A model generated the notes under the pieces. That model was not told the DNA's origin. It made no database searches and saw nothing but the letters and a program-made list of their open reading frames with translations. A stretch of DNA of 64,000 bases, from contig JAMPHA010000007.1 in NCBI GenBank assembly GCA_023663615.1, forward strand, positions 5,654-69,653, read 5' to 3'. Within the stretch, counting starts at the first letter, position 1. Each line of letters opens with the position of its first letter. The DNA is from DLAJ01 sp023663615. GTDB taxonomy: Bacteria > Bacillota > Clostridia > Lachnospirales > Lachnospiraceae. A program made the position numbers and the translations under genes. Positions 25,077-34,463 of this stretch are shown here, piece after piece.

Positions 25077-26363
25077 ATGAGTTTACAGGTTGAAAAACTG
25101 GAGAAAAATATGGCAAAACTTACGATCGAGGTTTCTGCGGAGGAATTGGGCAAAGCGATTGAATCCGCATACCAGAAGACGAAGAATAAAGTCAGCATTC
25201 CGGGATTCCGTAAGGGCAAGGTTCCCCGTAAAATGATAGAGCAGATGTACGGCAAGGGCGTGTTTTATGAGGACGCCGCCAACGAGTTGATCCCGCAGGC
25301 ATATGCGGAGGCGCTGGAGGAGTGCGGGGAGGAGATCGTTTCCCAGCCGTCCATTGAAGTGACACAGATCGAGGAGGGCAAGCCTTTTATTTTTACGGCA
25401 GCCGTTGCATTAAAGCCGGAGGTTTCCCTCGGTAAATATAAAGGCGTACAGATCGAGAAGATTTCCACCGAGGTAACGGACGAGGAGATCGACGCTAAGA
25501 TCAATGAAGAGAGAGAGAGCAATGCGCGTGAGATCACGGTGGAAGACCGTGCAGTTAAGGACGGCGATATGACGGTCCTTGATTTTGAAGGATTTGTGGA
25601 CGGCGTGGCGTTTGCGGGCGGCAAGGGTGAGAACTATCCGCTGACGATCGGTTCCGGCGCGTTTATTCCGGGCTTTGAGGAGCAGCTGATCGGTGCAGAA
25701 TTAAATAAAGAGATCGAAGTGAACGTGACGTTCCCGGAGGATTATCAGGCGGAGGAACTCAAGGGCAAGGCTGCCGTATTCAAGTGCACGGTCAAGGAAA
25801 TCAAGGAAAAAGAACTTCCCGATCTGGATGATGAGTTCGCAAGCGAGGTTTCCGAATTTGAGACCATGGCGGAGTACAGGGAAGATGTAAAGAAGAACCT
25901 GGCAGAGAAGAAGGAAACCGAGGCAAAGGATAAGAAGGAGGAGGCGGTCATCGAGGCGATCATCGCGGACGCCAAGATGGATATTCCCGATCCGATGCTG
26001 GAGACGCAGCAGAGACAGATGGTGGAAGATTTTGCACAGCGCCTTTCCATGCAGGGACTGACGCTGGAGCAGTACTATCAGTTTACCGGTCTTGACGACG
26101 AAAAGATGTTAGAGCAGATCAAGCCGACCGCATTGAAGCGGATTCAGTCAAGACTCGTATTAGAGGCGGTCGCAAAGGCGGAAAATATGACGACGGACGA
26201 TGCCGATTATGAGAAAGAAGTAGAACGGCTCGCCGAAATCTATCAGATGGAAAAAGACAAGGTAAAAGAAATGCTCGGTGAGCGCGAGAAGAAGGAACTG
26301 ATGCTTGACGTGCTCGTCAAGAAAGCGGTTGACTTTGTTGTAGAGAAAGCAAAGGAGAAATGA
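25077..26363 (+). CDS. tig: Trigger factor
   Basis: The ribosome-bound chaperone and peptidyl-prolyl isomerase that meets nascent chains at the exit tunnel. 428 residues, the normal length. The N-terminal ribosome-binding loop is GFRKGKVPRKMIEQ; the FKBP-type isomerase domain (about 150-240) contains AVKDGDMTVLDFEGF and GAFIPGFEEQLIG; the helical C-terminal substrate cradle follows. ATG 25077 is preferred (GGAGG 11 bases upstream, MSLQVEKLEKN as in homologs). It heads the cluster tig-clpP-clpX-lon-engB, the usual order in Firmicutes. Confidence 0.96.
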   Translation: MSLQVEKLEKNMAKLTIEVSAEELGKAIESAYQKTKNKVSIPGFRKGKVPRKMIEQMYGKGVFYEDAANELIPQAYAEALEECGEEIVSQPSIEVTQIEEGKPFIFTAAVALKPEVSLGKYKGVQIEKISTEVTDEEIDAKINEERESNAREITVEDRAVKDGDMTVLDFEGFVDGVAFAGGKGENYPLTIGSGAFIPGFEEQLIGAELNKEIEVNVTFPEDYQAEELKGKAAVFKCTVKEIKEKELPDLDDEFASEVSEFETMAEYREDVKKNLAEKKETEAKDKKEEAVIEAIIADAKMDIPDPMLETQQRQMVEDFAQRLSMQGLTLEQYYQFTGLDDEKMLEQIKPTALKRIQSRLVLEAVAKAENMTTDDADYEKEVERLAEIYQMEKDKVKEMLGEREKKELMLDVLVKKAVDFVVEKAKEK

Positions 26364-26415
26364 CGCAGATTCCTAATATTATGAGGGGAAATCATATTAT
26401 AAGGAGGTATGACCA

Positions 26416-27015
26416 ATGAGCCTGGTGCCATATGTCATCGAACAGACAAGCCGTGGGGAGCGTTCCTACGACATTTACTCAAGATTATTAAAGGAGCGGA
26501 TCATTTTTTTGGGAGAGGAAGTCAACGATACTTCCGCCAGCATTGTCGTAGCGCAGCTGCTGTTCCTTGAGGCAGAAGATCCGGATAAGGACATTCACCT
26601 CTACATCAACAGTCCGGGCGGCTCCGTGACCGCCGGAATGGCGATCTACGATACGATGCAGTATATCAAATGCGACGTGTCTACCATGTGCATCGGCATG
26701 GCGGCGAGCATGGGCGCATTCCTGCTCGCGGGCGGTGCAAAGGGGAAGCGTCTGGCGCTGCCGAATGCGGAGATCATGATCCACCAGCCGCTGGGAGGTG
26801 CACAGGGACAGGCGACGGAGATCGAGATTGCGGCAAAGCATATGCAGCGCACCAAGGAAAAGCTGAACAGGCTCTTAGCGGCGAATACCGGCAAACCCTA
26901 TGAGGAGATTGTTGCGGATACCGAGAGAGATAACTGGAAGACCGCAGAGGAAGCGAAGGAATACGGTCTGATTGACGAGGTCATGGAGAGAAGAGCCGAT
27001 TCCACGGAGGAGTAA
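26416..27015 (+). CDS. clpP: ATP-dependent Clp protease proteolytic subunit
   Basis: The serine peptidase that forms the 14-subunit barrel of ClpXP and ClpCP. 199 residues. The catalytic triad is in place: Ser98 in GMAASMG, His123 in MIHQPLGG, and Asp172 in RDNW. The N-terminus SLVPYVIEQ is typical; the first residues are normally removed. ATG 26416 is preceded by AAGGAGG. No CtsR-type heptad repeat was seen in the 52 bp before it, so it is probably read from the tig promoter. ClpX follows 75 bp downstream. Confidence 0.97.
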   Translation: MSLVPYVIEQTSRGERSYDIYSRLLKERIIFLGEEVNDTSASIVVAQLLFLEAEDPDKDIHLYINSPGGSVTAGMAIYDTMQYIKCDVSTMCIGMAASMGAFLLAGGAKGKRLALPNAEIMIHQPLGGAQGQATEIEIAAKHMQRTKEKLNRLLAANTGKPYEEIVADTERDNWKTAEEAKEYGLIDEVMERRADSTEE

Positions 27016-27090
27016 CCAAAGCGGGAAGCCGGCAGTGACAGCGGCGGAACCATCATAGTATGTGTGAAAGGGCAGAGGGATCGTGTTGAT

Positions 27091-28395
27091 ATGGGTTCAA
27101 AAAATTCGGACGAAAAAAATATAAGATGTTCCTTTTGCGGCAAGACGCAGGGACAGGTGAAAAAGTTGATCGCAGGTCCGGCAGGGGTATTTATCTGCGA
27201 TGAATGCGTGGATATTTGTGCAGACATCATCGAGGAAGAAGAGGAAGAAATGGAGGCCGTGCAGGCGGCGCCTGAGATCAACCTGATCAAACCGGTGGAG
27301 ATCAAAAGATTTCTGGATGAATATGTCGTCGGACAGGAAGCAGCCAAAAAAGTATTGTCCGTGGCAGTCTATAACCATTTTAAGCGGGTGCTCGCGCCGG
27401 AGGATGAGGACGGCGTGGAACTGCAGAAGAGCAATATCATTATGATCGGACCGACCGGTTCGGGCAAGACCTATCTTGCCCAGACGTTGGCCAAGATTAT
27501 CAACGTGCCGTTCGCGATCGCGGACGCTACGACGCTGACCGAGGCAGGCTATGTCGGAGAGGATGTGGAGAACATTCTCCTGAAGCTGATTCAGGCGGCG
27601 GATTATGAGGTTGAACGCGCACAGTACGGTATCATCTATATTGATGAGATCGACAAGATCACCAAAAAGAGTGAGAATGTGTCGATCACCCGCGACGTAT
27701 CCGGCGAGGGCGTGCAGCAGGCGCTCTTAAAGATCATTGAGGGAACGGTTGCATCCGTGCCGCCGCAGGGCGGAAGAAAGCATCCGCATCAGGAGCTTTT
27801 GCAGATTGATACGACCAATATTCTTTTTATTTGCGGTGGAGCGTTTGACGGATTGGAAAAGATTGTGGAAACGAGACTCGACCGGAAGTCCATCGGATTT
27901 AATGCGGAGATCGCGAGCAAATCCGAGAAAGAGATTGGTCAGCTTTTGCGGGAGGTGACGCCGCAGGATTTGATCAAGTTCGGTCTGATACCGGAGTTTA
28001 TCGGACGTATGCCGATCAACGTTTCTTTGGATGGACTGGACGAGAAAGCCCTAAAGCGGATTCTGACGGAGCCGAAGAACGCATTGATCAAGCAATATCA
28101 GAAGCTGCTTGGTCTCGATCATGTCCGGCTTCGGTTTGAACCGGATGCGGTCGATGCGATCGCGCAGAAGGCAATGGAGCGGAAAACGGGCGCGAGGGGT
28201 CTTCGTTCCGTCATGGAAAATGCGATGATGGACGTTATGTTTGAAATCCCGTCCGATGAATCCATAGAAGAATGCGTCATAACAAAAGAGGTTGTGGAAG
28301 GGAATTGTGAGCCGATGGTCATTCATGCGGGAGGACGCATTGAAGGCGGCGAGCGTAATGAGAATGATGAGATGAAAAAACGTCGCCCAAGCTAA
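27091..28395 (+). CDS. clpX: ATP-dependent Clp protease ATP-binding subunit ClpX
   Basis: The AAA+ unfoldase partner of ClpP, 434 residues. The N-terminal zinc-binding domain has four Cys (CSFCGK ... CDECVDIC). Walker A is GPTGSGKTYLA, Walker B YIDEIDKI, and the sensor/arginine region is RFIGRMP-like (EFIGRMPINVSL). The IGF-type loop that docks on ClpP appears as SIGFNAE. ATG 27091 is chosen because AGAGGG lies 11 bases upstream; the GTG at 27064 has no ribosome site. The stop codon sits in the loop of a terminator hairpin. Confidence 0.96.
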   Translation: MGSKNSDEKNIRCSFCGKTQGQVKKLIAGPAGVFICDECVDICADIIEEEEEEMEAVQAAPEINLIKPVEIKRFLDEYVVGQEAAKKVLSVAVYNHFKRVLAPEDEDGVELQKSNIIMIGPTGSGKTYLAQTLAKIINVPFAIADATTLTEAGYVGEDVENILLKLIQAADYEVERAQYGIIYIDEIDKITKKSENVSITRDVSGEGVQQALLKIIEGTVASVPPQGGRKHPHQELLQIDTTNILFICGGAFDGLEKIVETRLDRKSIGFNAEIASKSEKEIGQLLREVTPQDLIKFGLIPEFIGRMPINVSLDGLDEKALKRILTEPKNALIKQYQKLLGLDHVRLRFEPDAVDAIAQKAMERKTGARGLRSVMENAMMDVMFEIPSDESIEECVITKEVVEGNCEPMVIHAGGRIEGGERNENDEMKKRRPS

Positions 28396-28408
28396 GGCGG
28401 CGTTTTTT
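28375..28408 (+). terminator. Terminator overlapping the end of clpX
   Basis: A 13-bp stem AAAAAACGTCGCC/GGCGGCGTTTTTT with one wobble; the clpX TAA is inside the loop. It may partly separate clpX from lon. Confidence 0.75.
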
Positions 28409-28431
28409 GCCTGACAAAAGGAGAAGCACAC

Positions 28432-30888
28432 TTGGAGAAAGAACAACGATTACCGCTTGTCGCGCTGCGCGACCTGACGGTATTTCCAAATATGATACTT
28501 CATTTTGACGTACAGCGGGAATGCTCCATACAGGCAGTGGAAAAAGCCATGCTGGGAGATCGGAAGCTGATGGTCGTCACCCAGCGGGATGCAAGAACAG
28601 AGACACCGCAGATGGAAGAACTGTATTCGATCGGTACGATCGTTACGGTCCGCCAGGTCAGCAAGATGCAGGGCAGTATTGTCCGGGTGCTCGCAGAGGG
28701 AATGGTCAGGGCGCGTCTGAAAGAACTGGATACCGTGGAAGAAAAAGGAAGACCTTATTTTGAGGCGGAAGTGTCGGTATGCGGGGACGACGATGCGCAG
28801 GCATCCGATGCGCCGGAAACCGTGCCGGGTTCGCAAGCATCCGATGCGTCGGAAACCGCGCCGGGTCCGGAAGCGCCCAGTGCGCCGGAAACCGCGCCGG
28901 AAATCACGCCGGATTCAGCGGACCATGAGTTGGAGCAGGAGGCGTGCATTTCCCATATCAAGGAGCTCATGGGGCAGTATGCTCTTTTTCACCCGAAGGT
29001 CGGAAAAGCGATCGGTTTTCGACTGGAGATGATGAACGACATCGGGAAGATCGTGGACGCGGCGATCATGAATATGCCGCTTGCCATCACGGAGAAACAG
29101 CGTGTGCTTGAGGCTGTTGACGTCTGGGAACGCTACCGCATTGCGGCTGATCTGATCTACAGGGAAGTCGAGATTGCCAAGATCAAAGTCAAGCTGACCG
29201 AAGGAGTCAAACAGCGTGTCGATAAGAACCAGCGCGAATATGTGCTGCGGGAGCAGCTCGGCTATATCCGTGAGGAGCTTGGGGACGACAGGACGTTTTC
29301 GGATGCAGAGCAGTTTGAAGAAGCGGTTGAAAAACTGAAAGCCAAAAAAGAGGTGAAAGAGCGGATCCGAAAAGAGATTTCGCGTTTTCAGAGCGTTTCC
29401 ACGAGCAGCTCGGAGAGCGCGGTCGAGCGGGGCTACATTGAGACGCTTTTGGAGCTGCCGTGGGATAAGATGTCAAAGGATAACAAGGATATTGACCATG
29501 CGGAACGGATTCTGGACAGAGACCATTTCGGTCTGGAAAAGGTGAAGGAGCGAATCTTGGAATTCCTTGCCGTGCGCTGTATGACGCACCGCAGCGACAG
29601 CACGATCCTTTGTCTGGTCGGACCTCCCGGAACGGGAAAAACGTCGATCGCGCGTTCCGTCGCGGAGGCGCTCAATAAAAAGTACGTCCGGATCTGTTTA
29701 GGCGGCGTGCGTGACGAGGCGGAGATCCGCGGGCACCGCAAAACGTATGTCGGCGCGATGCCGGGGCGCATCATTAACGGCTTACGGCAGGCTGGCGTGA
29801 AAAATCCGCTGATCTTACTGGATGAGATCGACAAGGTGAGCAGCGATTATAAGGGAGATACCTCCTCCGCATTGCTGGAGGTTTTGGACAGCGAGCAGAA
29901 TGCCAATTTCCGGGATCATTACATTGAGATTCCGGTCGATCTGTCCGAAGTGTTCTTTATCGCAACGGCAAACACGACGGAGACGATACCGCGTCCTCTG
30001 TTGGACCGCATGGAACTGATCGAGGTCACGAGCTACACGGCAAACGAGAAGTTCCATATCGCGAAGGAGCATTTGTTAAAAAAGCAATTTGAGAAGAACG
30101 GGATGACGGACGGGATGCTCACGATCAGCGACGGCGCGCTCAAAGAGATCATCAGGGGCTACACGCGCGAGGCGGGCGTCCGCGATTTGGAGCGCAAGAT
30201 CGGAGAGATCTGCCGGAAGGCGGCGCGCGGACTGATCCAGTCAAAAAAGAAGTCCGTGCATGTGCGGACGGCAAATCTGGAAAAGTATCTTGGAAAAGTC
30301 AAGTATCATCCGGATAAACGAAATGAGACGAATGAGATCGGAATCGTCAGGGGACTTGCATGGACAAGCGTCGGCGGCGACACATTGCAGATCGAAGTCA
30401 ACAAGATGCCCGGAAAGGGAGAGATTGAGCTGACCGGTCAATTGGGCGATGTCATGAAAGAATCCGCGATGGCGGGGATCAGTTACATCCGCTCTGTCGG
30501 AAAACAGTATCACATTGCGGCGGACTGCTTTAAGAAACATGATTTTCATATTCATATTCCGGAGGGCGCAGTGCCGAAGGACGGGCCGAGCGCCGGCATC
30601 ACGATGGCGGCCGCCATGCTTTCCGCTATCACGGAAATTCCGGTCAGAGCGGACGTTGCCATGACGGGAGAGATCACGCTGCGCGGGCGCGTGCTGCCAA
30701 TCGGCGGGTTAAAGGAGAAGCTGTTGGCGGCAAAGACGGCGGGCATTCAGATGGTGCTTGTTCCGAAGGAGAATCAGAAGGACGTGGAAGAAATCTCAAA
30801 AGAGATCACGGACGGCTTAGAAATCGTGTATGTGGAGACGATGGACGAAGTCATTGAACGGGCATTTGTAAAAGAAAAGGAAGCATGA
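28432..30888 (+). CDS. lon: ATP-dependent protease Lon with low-complexity insertion
   Basis: The single-chain AAA+ protease of 818 residues. An N-terminal substrate-binding domain (LPLVALRDLTVFPNMI) is followed by an AAA+ module (Walker A GPPGTGKTS, Walker B LLDEIDK) and a protease domain with the Ser-Lys dyad Ser720 in PKDGPSAGI and Lys763 in LKEKLLAAK. The start is TTG 28432 with AAAGGAG 8 bases upstream. Unusual is an Ala/Pro/Glu-rich insertion at about residues 123-165 inside the N-domain, made of three 12-residue repeats. It probably forms a flexible loop. Confidence 0.95.
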   Translation: MEKEQRLPLVALRDLTVFPNMILHFDVQRECSIQAVEKAMLGDRKLMVVTQRDARTETPQMEELYSIGTIVTVRQVSKMQGSIVRVLAEGMVRARLKELDTVEEKGRPYFEAEVSVCGDDDAQASDAPETVPGSQASDASETAPGPEAPSAPETAPEITPDSADHELEQEACISHIKELMGQYALFHPKVGKAIGFRLEMMNDIGKIVDAAIMNMPLAITEKQRVLEAVDVWERYRIAADLIYREVEIAKIKVKLTEGVKQRVDKNQREYVLREQLGYIREELGDDRTFSDAEQFEEAVEKLKAKKEVKERIRKEISRFQSVSTSSSESAVERGYIETLLELPWDKMSKDNKDIDHAERILDRDHFGLEKVKERILEFLAVRCMTHRSDSTILCLVGPPGTGKTSIARSVAEALNKKYVRICLGGVRDEAEIRGHRKTYVGAMPGRIINGLRQAGVKNPLILLDEIDKVSSDYKGDTSSALLEVLDSEQNANFRDHYIEIPVDLSEVFFIATANTTETIPRPLLDRMELIEVTSYTANEKFHIAKEHLLKKQFEKNGMTDGMLTISDGALKEIIRGYTREAGVRDLERKIGEICRKAARGLIQSKKKSVHVRTANLEKYLGKVKYHPDKRNETNEIGIVRGLAWTSVGGDTLQIEVNKMPGKGEIELTGQLGDVMKESAMAGISYIRSVGKQYHIAADCFKKHDFHIHIPEGAVPKDGPSAGITMAAAMLSAITEIPVRADVAMTGEITLRGRVLPIGGLKEKLLAAKTAGIQMVLVPKENQKDVEEISKEITDGLEIVYVETMDEVIERAFVKEKEA
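28801..28908. repeat. Three in-frame 36-bp tandem repeats inside lon
   Basis: Units 28801-28836, 28837-28872 and 28873-28908 share GATGCG/AGTGCG, CGGAAACCG and GCCGG. Units 1 and 2 are nearly identical, unit 3 diverged. Confidence 0.85.
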
Positions 30889-30989
30889 CGGGGCTGTTGT
30901 CAGGGAAAAGGGAGACATAGACAACGGATCGGACGGTGAAGCCTCATACAACAGGCGCTGTTGTCAGAGAAAAGCGGGAGGAAAACAGG

Positions 30990-31595
30990 ATGGTCATCAA
31001 AAGTGTGGAGCTTGAGACAGTATGCGGCATTACCAGCGCCATTCCGAAAAACCGTTTCCCTGAGATCGCGTTTGCGGGCAAGAGCAACGTGGGAAAATCT
31101 TCGCTGATCAATGCGCTGATGAACCGCAAGGCCTATGCGCGCGTCAGCGAGAAACCCGGAAAGACGCAGACGATCAATTTTTATCTCATCAACAGAAATC
31201 TTTATTATGTGGATCTTCCGGGTTACGGCTACGCGAATGTTTCGCAGGAGACAAAGGCGAAGTGGGGGAGGATGGTGGAAAACTATCTTCACCGCTCAAA
31301 GCAGTTAAAAGCGGTATTTCTTTTGATCGACATCCGGCATGAACCGTCGGCAAACGACCGCCAGATGTACGAGTGGATCCTGTCGCAGGGTTATCATCCG
31401 GTCATTATTGCGACGAAGCTCGATAAGATCAACCGCAGTCAGGTGCAGAAGCATCTGAAGATGCTGCGCACGGGCATCGGCGCGGATGCGCAGACGCTGT
31501 TGTTCCCGTTTTCCGCGTTAAATAAGCAGGGGCGTGACGAGATCAACGCCTATATCGAGAGCCTGACGTCGGACGAAAAACCATACAGGCAGTGA
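30990..31595 (+). CDS. engB: Ribosome-biogenesis GTPase EngB/YsxC
   Basis: A TrmE-Era-EngA-EngB type GTPase needed for assembly of the 50S ribosomal subunit. 201 residues. G1 is FAGKSNVGKSSLINAL, G2 lies around KPGKTQTINFY, G3 is DLPGYGYA, G4 is TKLDK and G5 SAL. ATG 30990 has GGAGG 8 bases upstream. The gap between lon and engB holds a short imperfect duplication (GCTGTTGTCAG at 30893 and 30957, both followed by a GAAAAG-type stretch). The gene closes the tig-clpP-clpX-lon-engB cluster. Confidence 0.95.
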   Translation: MVIKSVELETVCGITSAIPKNRFPEIAFAGKSNVGKSSLINALMNRKAYARVSEKPGKTQTINFYLINRNLYYVDLPGYGYANVSQETKAKWGRMVENYLHRSKQLKAVFLLIDIRHEPSANDRQMYEWILSQGYHPVIIATKLDKINRSQVQKHLKMLRTGIGADAQTLLFPFSALNKQGRDEINAYIESLTSDEKPYRQ

Positions 31596-31641
31596 TAAAA
31601 AACGGATCTGTGGTCAAGATACAGCTTCAGGAGGGACATTC

Positions 31642-33045
31642 ATGAACAAGGATTTCAAGCAATATTTGAAAATCATTATCAATCTGCTCATCGCAGTGGC
31701 GGCGCTGTTGGTTATTGTGCTTCTCGTTCCGAAAGTCATTTTGTTTTTTGTCCCGTTCCTGATCGGCTGGATCATTTCTTCTATCGCGAATCCGCTCGTG
31801 AGCTTTTTGGAAAAAAAATTACGGATCAGGCGCAAGGCGATGTCGGTGCTCGTGATCGTGCTTGCCATTACGGCAGTCGGCGGAGCGCTGTATCTGCTTG
31901 TGTCTGAGTTGTTTAAGCAGGGCGTCGCCATGCTCAACGATCTGCCGAACATCTGGGAGAATTTTGAGCAGGATCTCGAAGGACTGAGCGATAAATGGAA
32001 TGTGTTCTATAAACGTCTGCCGCTTGATGTACAGACGACGCTCAGCGACCTATATTCCAACTTGAATACCTATATCGGCGATATTGTCAATAAGCTGGGC
32101 TCTCCCGCCGTGAGTGCGGTCGGCAATTTTGTCAAGAGCATACCGAGTGCGATCATCAGTATTATCATGTGTCTGATCTCTTCCTATTATTTTGTGGCGG
32201 AGAGAGAGGAGATTTATCATTATTTCCGGGTGCATATGCCGCTTTCTATCCAGCAGAAATGGCAGATCGGCTTTCGGAGCATGAAGCGTTCCGTCGGCGG
32301 TTATTTTTTGGCGCAGTTCCGTATAGAGCTGTGGATTTATATGCTGCTCGTTGTCGGTCTGATGATCCTTCGCGTGAAGTACACGTTTTTGCTGGCGCTG
32401 CTCATTGCGATCCTCGATCTGCTCCCGGTGTTCGGCACGGGGACGATCCTGGTGCCATGGGCGGTGTTCCAGCTGTTTGCAGGAAACTATCAAATGGCGG
32501 TCGGACTGCTTATCATCTGGGGGGTCGGTCAGCTGGTCAGACAGCTGATCCAGCCGAAATTCATTGGGGATACGATCGGCGTTAAGCCGCTCCCGACCTT
32601 GTTTCTGCTCTATATCGGCTATCGCTTTTTCGGCGTAATCGGCATGATCATCGCAGTTCCGGTCGGTATGATCATCATGAACTTAGACGGCGCGGGCGTG
32701 TTTGACACGACGAAGAACAGCGTGCGCCTGCTCGTGAAAAAGGTGAATGATTTTAGGAAGTTCAACGAGGAAGACTTGAATTGCATCAGGGAAGATGAAC
32801 CGGGAGAAGATGAGGAGGAGCACGATCAGTTTTCGTTCAGCGACGAATCCGTGGATGAGATCGACTGGATCAACGATAACCGTTATAACGATATTAAGCG
32901 CGAGCTTATCAAGCGCCTGCGCCAGATCAGGGAAAAAGAACAGGAAGAAAAAGAACAAAACGCAGGAAGACCGGAAAGCCGGGAAAAAGAGCAGGCGGGT
33001 GAGAGAGACGTGCAGGAAGAGCGAACGCAGGAGAGGGACATGTAG
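31642..33045 (+). CDS. AI-2E family transporter (YtvI/PerM-like) with charged tail
   Basis: A 467-residue membrane protein of the AI-2E exporter family, thought to export small molecules or ions. About eight hydrophobic segments, including the family's N-terminal pair and the long SIPSAIISIIMCLISSYYF region; LDLLPVFGTGTILVPWA and QLVRQLIQPKFIGDTIGVKPLPTL are signature blocks. After residue 370 an acidic Glu/Asp linker and then a Glu/Gln/Arg-rich tail follow. The tail lies at the start of a DNA repeat field that runs on past the stop, so its length is probably variable between strains. Confidence 0.88.
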   Translation: MNKDFKQYLKIIINLLIAVAALLVIVLLVPKVILFFVPFLIGWIISSIANPLVSFLEKKLRIRRKAMSVLVIVLAITAVGGALYLLVSELFKQGVAMLNDLPNIWENFEQDLEGLSDKWNVFYKRLPLDVQTTLSDLYSNLNTYIGDIVNKLGSPAVSAVGNFVKSIPSAIISIIMCLISSYYFVAEREEIYHYFRVHMPLSIQQKWQIGFRSMKRSVGGYFLAQFRIELWIYMLLVVGLMILRVKYTFLLALLIAILDLLPVFGTGTILVPWAVFQLFAGNYQMAVGLLIIWGVGQLVRQLIQPKFIGDTIGVKPLPTLFLLYIGYRFFGVIGMIIAVPVGMIIMNLDGAGVFDTTKNSVRLLVKKVNDFRKFNEEDLNCIREDEPGEDEEEHDQFSFSDESVDEIDWINDNRYNDIKRELIKRLRQIREKEQEEKEQNAGRPESREKEQAGERDVQEERTQERDM

Positions 33046-33065
33046 GAGCGGCGCGCAGGAAGAGC

Positions 33066-33255
33066 GAACGCAGGAAAACGGACAGAAAGAACAGACGCGG
33101 GAAAGCGAGTAGGAAGAGCAGGCGCAGGAGAGAGATGCGCGGAAAGCGAGCAGGAAGGGCGAACGCGGGAAAACGGGCAGAAAGAACAGACGCGGGAAAG
33201 CGAGTAGGAAGAGCGTATGCAGGAGAGAGACATGCAGGAAAGCGTGCAGAAGGAA
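33066..33255. repeat. 95-bp tandem duplication downstream of the AI-2E-type gene
   Basis: Units begin at 33066 and 33161 (both GAACGC.GGAAAACGG) and share AGACGCGGGAAAGCGAGTAG. The period is not a multiple of three, and shorter related pieces (GCAGGAAGAGCGAACGCAGG near 33011 and 33057) reach back into the coding end of the gene. Confidence 0.8.
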
Positions 33256-33287
33256 AAGGCATCGGAAGAAAGGCGTGATTTATAACA

Positions 33288-34412
33288 ATGAGGGTACTGA
33301 TCTTATCGTGCAGTACAGGCGGCGGACACAATACGGCGGCGCGTGCGATCGAGGAGAGAATGCTCGTACGGGGACATGAGGCGAAGGCGATCGACATGAT
33401 GGCGCTTGCCGGAAAGCGGCACGCGAAAGTGGTCGGGGGCATTTACGTCGGGATCGTCAGACACATTCCGGCGCTGTTCCGGTTTGGTTATTTTCTCGGC
33501 TCAAAAGTGACGTCGTCGAGAATCTGGTCCCCTGTTTATTATGCAAATGCAGGCATGGGAAAGTATCTTGCGCGCTATCTGGCACAGCATGAATACGATG
33601 TGATCGTGACAACGCATCTGTTCTGTGCGGAGACATTGACTTATTTGAAACGAAAAAACAAACTGACCCAGCCGGTCCTATTTGTGGGAACCGATTATAC
33701 CTGCATTCCTTTTTTCGAGGAGGCGAAGCCTGATTACTATGTGATCGCATCGGAGGAATTGAAAGAGGAGTGCGTAAAGCGCGGCATTCCGGAGGAAAAG
33801 CTGTACGGCTATGGCATTCCGACAGCGCTTGCATTTTCTTCCACGCAGACAAAGGAGGAGGCAAGGCGGGAGCTTTCCCTGCATTGCGAGGGAAGCGTAT
33901 ATCTGATCATGGCGGGCAGTATGGGATTCGGCAAGGTTCCTCTTTTGGCATATGAGCTTGCGGCGAAAATGCAGCCGGAGGACTTCATGGTCGTGATCTG
34001 CGGAAATAATAAGAAGCTAAAGAGGCTGATGACGCGTGAGTTCAAGGGAAAAGAATGCGTGCGCGTTGTCGGGTATACCAGACAGGTTGCGCAATATATG
34101 AAGGCATGTGACGTGATCTATACAAAACCGGGCGGACTCTCATCAACGGAGGCGGCGGTCAGCAGAACGCCGGTTATTCATACGGCGCAGATTCCGGGAT
34201 GTGAGACCTGTAATATGGAATTTTTTCATGCGAGGGGCATGTCGTTTGCATCCGCGCGCATCAAAACGCAGATCGCGCAGGGGATGATGCTTGCGGGAAA
34301 TCCCGATATGGCGGCGGGCATGCGCGCCGCACAGAAGCATTATATCAAAGGGGACGCGTCACTGCGCATCGCGGAGCTGATCGAGAGCCTGCCGTGCAGA
34401 AGCGGCGCATAA
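33288..34412 (+). CDS. MGDG synthase/UgtP-like glycosyltransferase (GT28)
   Basis: A 374-residue GT-B glycosyltransferase of the family that makes glycolipids such as mono- and diglucosyl-diacylglycerol. The N-terminal acceptor domain starts LILSCSTGGGHNTAARAI, which is diagnostic; the C-terminal donor domain has MAGSMGFGK, VICGNNKKL, YTKPGGLSSTEAA and a Cys-rich GCETCN. The start ATG has a weak AGAAAGGCG about 18 bases upstream, so its exact site is less certain. Followed directly by a PlsY-type acyltransferase, which fits a role in membrane lipid synthesis. Confidence 0.88.
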   Translation: MRVLILSCSTGGGHNTAARAIEERMLVRGHEAKAIDMMALAGKRHAKVVGGIYVGIVRHIPALFRFGYFLGSKVTSSRIWSPVYYANAGMGKYLARYLAQHEYDVIVTTHLFCAETLTYLKRKNKLTQPVLFVGTDYTCIPFFEEAKPDYYVIASEELKEECVKRGIPEEKLYGYGIPTALAFSSTQTKEEARRELSLHCEGSVYLIMAGSMGFGKVPLLAYELAAKMQPEDFMVVICGNNKKLKRLMTREFKGKECVRVVGYTRQVAQYMKACDVIYTKPGGLSSTEAAVSRTPVIHTAQIPGCETCNMEFFHARGMSFASARIKTQIAQGMMLAGNPDMAAGMRAAQKHYIKGDASLRIAELIESLPCRSGA

Positions 34413-34463
34413 GATGTGTTTCGCAATCGCCAGACATTGATATACGAGAGGAGGAGCGGACAT

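Noticed and set aside
26364..26415. CtsR operator before clpP
   Set aside because: Only a weak imperfect inverted repeat is present; the CtsR heptad is not matched.
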